Below, piece after piece: positions 5,864 to 9,473 of a stretch of 9,473 bases of DNA; the first letter of the stretch is position 1; every line of letters begins with the position of its first letter. The DNA comes from Lentisphaeria bacterium. Its GTDB lineage: Bacteria > Verrucomicrobiota > Lentisphaeria > JABSQK01 > UBA12247. The stretch spans positions 1-9,473 of the forward strand of contig DMTJ01000122.1 of assembly GCA_003477185.1 (NCBI GenBank), given 5' to 3'. Both the position numbers and the translations under genes were made by a program. The notes under the pieces are model-generated. The model did not search any database. It saw only the letters and a list, made by a program, of their open reading frames with translations, and had not been told where the DNA came from.

Positions 5864-7015
5864 CTAGTTCGAGGTCTTGCGTTGCTCGTAAATCAGCAAG
5901 CTTACGATGTCCTCGGCCGCACGGGGATGTGCCAAGGTCAGAATACCCTCGCGTTGCGATCTCCGCAACTCAGGGTCGGTGAGCGCGGCGGTGATCGCCT
6001 CGCGCAGGGCGTCGGAGGTCAGGTCCGCTTCGGCAATCACATGCCCGCCTTTGGCACGCGCGACAACCTCCGCGTTCAGGGCCTGGTGTGCATCCGTCGC
6101 GTGCGGATAGGGAATTAGGATGGATGGCCGTCCAGTAACCGCGAGCTCGGCAACTGTCGATCCGCCAGCCCGAGATACGACCAAATCTGCCACTGCCAGA
6201 TACGCACCCATCTGGTCCGTTCGCGCTGCGATTTGGGCCATGATCTCATGTTTCTCACACAGTTCCTGCTCCTCGCGATTATCCTCCTTTCCTGTGAAGT
6301 GCACCAGTTGCAGGGGTGGGAAGTCCAGCCTGGGGATTGCTCCCAGCACGGCCTGGTTAATCGCCTCCGCGCCCTGGCTGCCGCCAAATACCAGAACCAC
6401 CGGGAAGTCTGGAGATAGCCCGAGCGCCTCGTAGCGACTCAGCGACTCCTCGTCTTCAAGTTCGTGATCTGCTGCCCCCAGGATCTCCGTCCGTACGGGC
6501 ATGCCTACCAAGGTCGTATCGTCCTCGCATAGCAACTCTGGAATAGGAAGCGAGAGCATGGTGTGGGCTGCGTACTTCGCCAGCCGACGATTCGCCCGGC
6601 CAAGAATGGCGTTGCCCTCGTGTACCGCCAGTGGCTTGCCACGTAGCAGAAGTGCCAGTCCCAATGGTGCAGACGCATAGCTGCCCATGACGATGCCCAA
6701 GTCCACGCCATGCTTGCCCAGCAGGCGGGCGGTCTGCAACACGCACCAAGCCAGACGTACAGCAAATAAGGGCAATCCCAGCTTGGACCGCGGTAGACGC
6801 ACAACCGGAGAAGGAACGGCCTCCAGGGCTTCTTCCTCGGCCTGCTTGATCTGAGCGTCCTGTTGGCTACCGCCGACAAAAAGGATCGCTGTCCCCCCCT
6901 TGCGCTTAAACTCTCGCGCGATCGCTAGGCCCGGAAAGAAATGCCCGCCGGTTCCACCACAAGCCACCGCTAGCGTCATGCCCTCGGCATCTTGCTGAAA
7001 CTTGGTCATTGACAT
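5864..7015 (-). CDS. murG: UDP-GlcNAc:lipid I N-acetylglucosaminyltransferase MurG
   Basis: This enzyme transfers GlcNAc from UDP-GlcNAc to undecaprenyl-PP-MurNAc-pentapeptide (lipid I), giving lipid II, on the cytoplasmic face of the inner membrane. The 383-residue product is close to the usual 350-380. Family marks are the N-terminal glycine-rich loop GGTGGH (20-25), VMGSYASAPLGLAL, the HExNA-type loop (here HEGNAILGRANRRLA), VFGGSQGAEAINQA at the start of the C-terminal Rossmann domain, and the donor-binding region ADLVVSRAGGSTVAELAVTGRPS followed by HATDAHQALNAE. HEGNA replaces the usual HEQNA, a change in a well-conserved acceptor-domain loop. The start at ATG 7015 is backed by GGAAGGG 5 nt upstream; ATG 7009 is a possible alternative. 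It is outside any dcw (division and cell wall) cluster and appears to be the first gene of the minus-strand operon. Confidence 0.93.
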   Translation of the reverse strand: MSMTKFQQDAEGMTLAVACGGTGGHFFPGLAIAREFKRKGGTAILFVGGSQQDAQIKQAEEEALEAVPSPVVRLPRSKLGLPLFAVRLAWCVLQTARLLGKHGVDLGIVMGSYASAPLGLALLLRGKPLAVHEGNAILGRANRRLAKYAAHTMLSLPIPELLCEDDTTLVGMPVRTEILGAADHELEDEESLSRYEALGLSPDFPVVLVFGGSQGAEAINQAVLGAIPRLDFPPLQLVHFTGKEDNREEQELCEKHEIMAQIAARTDQMGAYLAVADLVVSRAGGSTVAELAVTGRPSILIPYPHATDAHQALNAEVVARAKGGHVIAEADLTSDALREAITAALTDPELRRSQREGILTLAHPRAAEDIVSLLIYEQRKTSN

Positions 7016-7113
7016 ATCAGCCCTTCCCCGCTGTGGTGCATCCGACGTTCGGGGGTAAGCTAGGTCACCAAACGGAAATATCAGCTACTACAGGGACTTC
7101 TTGAGGATTTTAC
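7016..7113. promoter_or_regulatory. Divergent intergenic region, murG operon versus DA1-like gene
   Basis: This 98-nt gap separates two divergent genes and must hold both promoters unless transcripts start elsewhere. It contains the minus-strand ribosome binding site for murG (GGAAGGG, 7027 to 7021) and the plus-strand GAGG (7103-7106), 7 nt from GTG 7114. I found no convincing -35/-10 pair or -24/-12 sigma-54 element on either strand. Confidence 0.5.
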
Positions 7114-8097
7114 GTGCCCAATTCGAGATATTTCTCTGTCATACTCCTGCTGGTATCCTTCGCGATTTCCGCAGAAGCCGCGCGTTGCAGCGTCTGCAAG
7201 AACGCGCTTTCCGGCAGTTACCTCACGGCCGAAGGTAAATCCTTCTGTTCGAAATTGTGTCATCGCCGGACCTTGCCCACCTGCGCCAGCTGCAAGGAGC
7301 ATGTGTCTGGAAGCTTTGTGATATCCGAGGGCAAGTCCTACTGCGGCAAGAAGTGTCTGAATATTTCGCTGCCGAAATGCACGCTCTGCGCCCAGCCGTT
7401 ACGCCAGATGTTCACCATCAATGGCAAGAAGTACTGCAAGGCGCACGCAGACGGGCATCGCTGCTTCGGCTGTGGACTGCCATTCGACGCGGGGAAGCTG
7501 CTAAAAGACGGGCGCAAGCAATGTGCCACCTGCGCAAAGTCCGCAATTTTCGACCCCGCGAACGGCCTGGCTCGGCTTCGTCAGGCACGTGCACAGCTTA
7601 AGGCCGTGACCGGGATCGTCTCAGCCTCCTTGCCAAAGCTCAAACTGGTGGACCGCCCGAGTTTGCTGCGGGTGATGGGGGAGCAGGGCCACATGCCCGA
7701 TCAGATGACGGCCCGCGGCTTCTACCGGCGCAACGAGCGCACCGAGACGCGTTCCTTTGCCGGGCGCGTGGTCTCTGCGGACACAGAAGTCAGCGAGACC
7801 ATCTTCATCCTGTCAGGGCTAACTCCCGATCAGTTTCTTATCACGGCCATTCACGAGTTAACTCACGATCTGATTTCGGAGACCTACCGTCCTATCGCGG
7901 ACCTGCCGCGAGACTTGGAGGAAGGGCTTTGCCAGTATACCGCTGCCATGTATTGCCGCAAGCAGGGCTGGATGCAGGATTACATCACCATCGACAAGAG
8001 CCCGGATCCGATATACGGCGGCGGTTTCCGTAAAGTGCACAAGCGATTCGGGAACCATAACTGGAAGGCGATCGACCGCTGGCTACGCACGCGCTAG
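7114..8097 (+). CDS. Secreted protein with four LIM-like zinc fingers and a DA1-like metallopeptidase domain
   Basis: The 327-residue product has a signal peptide (residues 1-22, likely cleaved after AEA). Four Cys-rich fingers of about 32 residues follow: C25/C28...C45/C49, C57/C60...C77/C81, C89/C92...C108/H111 and C117/C120...C137/C140. They resemble LIM zinc modules. The C-terminal part (about 150-327) matches the DA1-like domain of plant DA1 proteins: zinc-site HELTH (247-251), then LEEGLCQY (268-275) with a likely third ligand Glu, and DPIYGGGFRKVHKRFG (298-313). Plant DA1 enzymes are ubiquitin-activated peptidases with the same LIM-to-peptidase order; bacteria lack ubiquitin and this protein is exported, so its substrate is unknown. 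GTG 7114 is chosen because GAGG lies 7 nt upstream and a clean signal peptide follows. It is divergent from murG and is followed directly by the methyltransferase remnant. Confidence 0.85.
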   Translation: MPNSRYFSVILLLVSFAISAEAARCSVCKNALSGSYLTAEGKSFCSKLCHRRTLPTCASCKEHVSGSFVISEGKSYCGKKCLNISLPKCTLCAQPLRQMFTINGKKYCKAHADGHRCFGCGLPFDAGKLLKDGRKQCATCAKSAIFDPANGLARLRQARAQLKAVTGIVSASLPKLKLVDRPSLLRVMGEQGHMPDQMTARGFYRRNERTETRSFAGRVVSADTEVSETIFILSGLTPDQFLITAIHELTHDLISETYRPIADLPRDLEEGLCQYTAAMYCRKQGWMQDYITIDKSPDPIYGGGFRKVHKRFGNHNWKAIDRWLRTR

Positions 8098-8101
8098 CAG
8101 C

Positions 8102-8376
8102 CTGTCGAGCTTAGGGCCTACCGCCCGCGCATTTCGACGGCGTCTTTGCCAACGCCTCGTTGTTCCACGTACCGCCAGCAGACCTCCCCCACGTCCTCTA
8201 GGAGCTCTTGGCCACGCTCAAGTTTGGCGGCATTACGCCGGTCTACTTATAGCTGCAGGCTTCGAAATCGTAGATCCCTATTATTGTCCCGCCGGGGGCA
8301 ACCCCGCAACCAACAGCCCTGGCTAGACGTCGTCGCCCGCTCATCTGCTGGGACTGCGAGCGTCTCGCCGGCATAA
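8102..8376 (+). pseudogene. Remnant of a class I SAM-dependent methyltransferase
   Basis: Translation in three frames gives successive pieces of one methyltransferase C-terminal region. Frame 8121-8249 reads LPPAHFDGVFANASLFHVP, then ADLPHVL, a TAG stop (8199-8201), then ELLATLKFGGI, ending at a second TAG (8250-8252). A shifted frame from 8255 reads AGFEIVDPYYCPAG. A further shift at the G-run 8294-8298 gives QPRNQQPWLDVVAR (8299-8340). In intact relatives these blocks are in one frame, FDGVFANASLFHVP...LKPGG...GF..LDHYYRPAGLPR.QQPWL, with roughly 30 residues between LKPGG and the GF block that are missing here. The SAM-binding N-terminus is absent, since the remnant begins just after the DA1 stop. 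The gene therefore has a 5' truncation, an internal stop, an internal deletion and frameshifts, and is not functional. The family call comes from remembered motifs. Confidence 0.75.
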
Positions 8377-8400
8377 TCAGTGGGGCGGTATGCTGCGAAT

Positions 8401-8739
8401 TCAACGGCCGTCGCGCAGGTCCGTCATTGTTTTTTCGTAGAGCCGGTAGAGTAGCGTTGCAGAGAGGATCACTAGCAGCACATAGAGCAAAACCCCAATG
8501 GCATTGCGCGGCACCGGGATGTATCCGTGCTGAATGCCCAAAACGAAGAAACTGTGGCCGAGATAGGCCGAATAGCATACGGCGCTAAGATGGTGAATGG
8601 CATAGTTAATCGCCTTTGGCGGGCGAGGGATTGCCATCACTACAGGAATGCAGAGGGCGATTCAAGCCAGGACAGGGAGGATTTTTCCGACCATCATCTT
8701 CCTTCCTAGACTCGGGAGGAACAGCACTGCCGTGCTTGG
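8401..8739 (-). pseudogene. C-terminal remnant of an acyltransferase-3 (OafA-like) membrane protein
   Basis: The intact tail (8640 to 8401) includes HHLSAVCYSAYLGHSFFVLG, a transmembrane stretch (IGVLLYVLLVILSATLLY) and a terminal RLYEKTMTDLRDGR, matching the final two membrane helices and the YEKPMxxLRD ending of acyltransferase-3 proteins, which modify O-antigen or other surface glycans. Extending upstream in the same frame gives a coherent membrane-protein sequence, FLPSLGRKMMVGKILPVLA, then a TGA (8664 to 8662), then IALCIPVVMAIPRPP, with another stop at 8742-8740. A full protein has about 350 or more residues and the catalytic His is far upstream, so this is a 5'-truncated remnant with an in-frame nonsense codon. 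AGGAAGG precedes an ATG near 8700, so a tiny translated peptide cannot be excluded. Confidence 0.7.
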
Positions 8740-8774
8740 CTAAAAGTGCGGTCCTCTCCGATTCGCCACACTAG
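8740..8774. other. Short spacer between the acyltransferase remnant and the lnt stop
   Basis: No gene or terminator is seen here. Just beyond it, around 8721-8734, a 5-bp inverted repeat (AGCAC/GTGCT, 4-nt loop) on the minus strand has no T-run after it and lies inside the remnant, so it is not called as a terminator for lnt. Confidence 0.3.
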
Positions 8775-9473
8775 CTAGGCTGCTTCGACTCGCTCAATGA
8801 GAGTTAGGTTCGAAGACAGCTTGCGAACTGCGCAAACGGCAATGCTCAGGCCACCGAGAAAGGCCATGGCATGCAGGAACCACGGCCCGTAGCGGACGTA
8901 GTGAGTGAGCTGCTCGCGGCGAACCAGCGGCACTTGATAGCGTTGCGTGCCACGCACAAAGCGCTGCCCATCTCGGATCAGGCGCTCTGTGACGGTGCCG
9001 TCCGGGAGAATCAGGCAGCTGTCACTGTTGTTGCCGCTACGCAGCAGCGGCAGTCCTGTTTCTACGGCCCGAAATACCGCGTGTGACAGGTGTTGCTCGG
9101 GGCCGCTGGTCGTGCCGTACCAGGCATCGTTGGTGATCACCATTAGGAATTCTGCGCCTTGCTTTGCGAAGTTCGCACTGACCTGCGGGAAGATGTCCTC
9201 GTAGCAGATGTTCACGCCAAAGCGTGCCTCCTCGTGCTCAAACAGCGTGTATTCTCTGCCGGGCAACAGACTGCGTCCCATGCCGATCAGTTCCACCAGC
9301 CAAGGTAGCTGGTCTTCGAATGGCGTAAACTCTCCAAATGGCACGATCTTGATCTTATCATAGACCTGCTCCAAGAGCCCGTCCGGGGTGAAGATGATGG
9401 CGCTATTAGTCATGTCCGGGGGGGCTTTTAGGCCGGGAGGAGGGAAGCGGTAGTGGATGGTGCCCGCCAACAG
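8775..9473 (-). CDS. lnt: Apolipoprotein N-acyltransferase Lnt, C-terminal part (5' end outside window)
   Basis: The 232 visible residues cover the nitrilase-like catalytic domain and last membrane helix of Lnt, which adds the third acyl chain to the N-terminal Cys of lipoproteins on the periplasmic side of the inner membrane. Seen are NSAIIFTPDG, YDKIKIVPFGEFTPF with the expected catalytic Lys (equivalent to E. coli K335) and the FGE glutamate, GVNICYEDIFP with the catalytic Cys (E. coli C387), ITNDAWYGTTSGPEQHL, then a final hydrophobic segment (WFLHAMAFLGGLSIAVCAV). The first catalytic Glu (E. coli E267) would lie upstream, outside the window. RSGNNSDSCLILPDG replaces the proteobacterial RATNTGIS-type segment; I recall RxGNN forms from Verrucomicrobia. 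The frame stays open through 9473, so the TTG at 9470 is internal and not a start. Confidence 0.92.
   Translation of the reverse strand: MLAGTIHYRFPPPGLKAPPDMTNSAIIFTPDGLLEQVYDKIKIVPFGEFTPFEDQLPWLVELIGMGRSLLPGREYTLFEHEEARFGVNICYEDIFPQVSANFAKQGAEFLMVITNDAWYGTTSGPEQHLSHAVFRAVETGLPLLRSGNNSDSCLILPDGTVTERLIRDGQRFVRGTQRYQVPLVRREQLTHYVRYGPWFLHAMAFLGGLSIAVCAVRKLSSNLTLIERVEAA

Noticed and set aside
8243..8578. 111-codon minus-strand open frame
   Set aside because: It crosses both remnants in a different frame from the acyltransferase tail and has no recognisable features.
8721..8734. Small hairpin AGCAC/GTGCT as the lnt terminator
   Set aside because: The stem is only 5 bp, no T-run follows, and it lies within the acyltransferase remnant frame.

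Overview
The window is GC-rich, tightly packed bacterial chromosome. The best guess for its source is a member of the PVC group, most likely Verrucomicrobiota (Opitutae-like). This rests on gene types and on family impressions from memory: a DUF1501 protein, a secreted squalene-cyclase-type repeat protein, a stand-alone PtsN-like IIA, a long threonine-rich tail-anchored protein, and an Lnt whose C-terminal half reads RSGNNS where proteobacterial enzymes usually have RATNTG. No rRNA marker is present, so the assignment is inference.

Layout. Positions 2-421 (+) hold the C-terminal end of a DUF1501 protein. Next comes a 760-residue, low-complexity, tail-anchored protein (522-2804, +), followed 27 nt later by a PTS EIIA-2 (PtsN-like) protein (2832-3281, +). 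This pair converges, with a 15-nt gap, on a minus-strand operon. In transcription order that operon is murG (7015-5864), a secreted alpha/alpha-toroid protein (5838-4813), a membrane-anchored SRPBCC protein (4816-4223) and a PspF-like sigma-54 activator (4226-3297). The last two junctions are 4-nt ATGA overlaps. Divergent from murG is a secreted zinc-finger/DA1-like metallopeptidase (7114-8097, +). A decay zone follows (8098-8774) with two gene remnants that the six-frame track does not show as such: a SAM-methyltransferase fragment (+) with a stop, an internal deletion and frameshifts, and the C-terminal end of an acyltransferase-3 membrane protein (-) with an in-frame TGA. The C-terminal half of apolipoprotein N-acyltransferase Lnt (8775-9473, -) runs off the right edge.

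Working together. The minus-strand operon has a cell-envelope theme: lipid II synthesis (MurG), an isoprenoid-cyclase-like fold, a membrane-anchored lipid-binding-type fold, and a regulator whose best-known relative controls the phage-shock membrane-stress response. Lnt (lipoprotein maturation) is also an envelope gene. The most unusual item is the tail-anchored protein. It carries about 19 strict and five looser copies of one short motif, Thr/Ser-x-x-Ile/Leu/Val-Arg/Lys, and three copies of a second motif, T-E/Q-D-S-E/D-x-x-P-P-P. The first motif matches the shape of a phosphothreonine site read by FHA domains, so the protein could be a multi-site phosphorylation scaffold. That idea is inference from pattern only.
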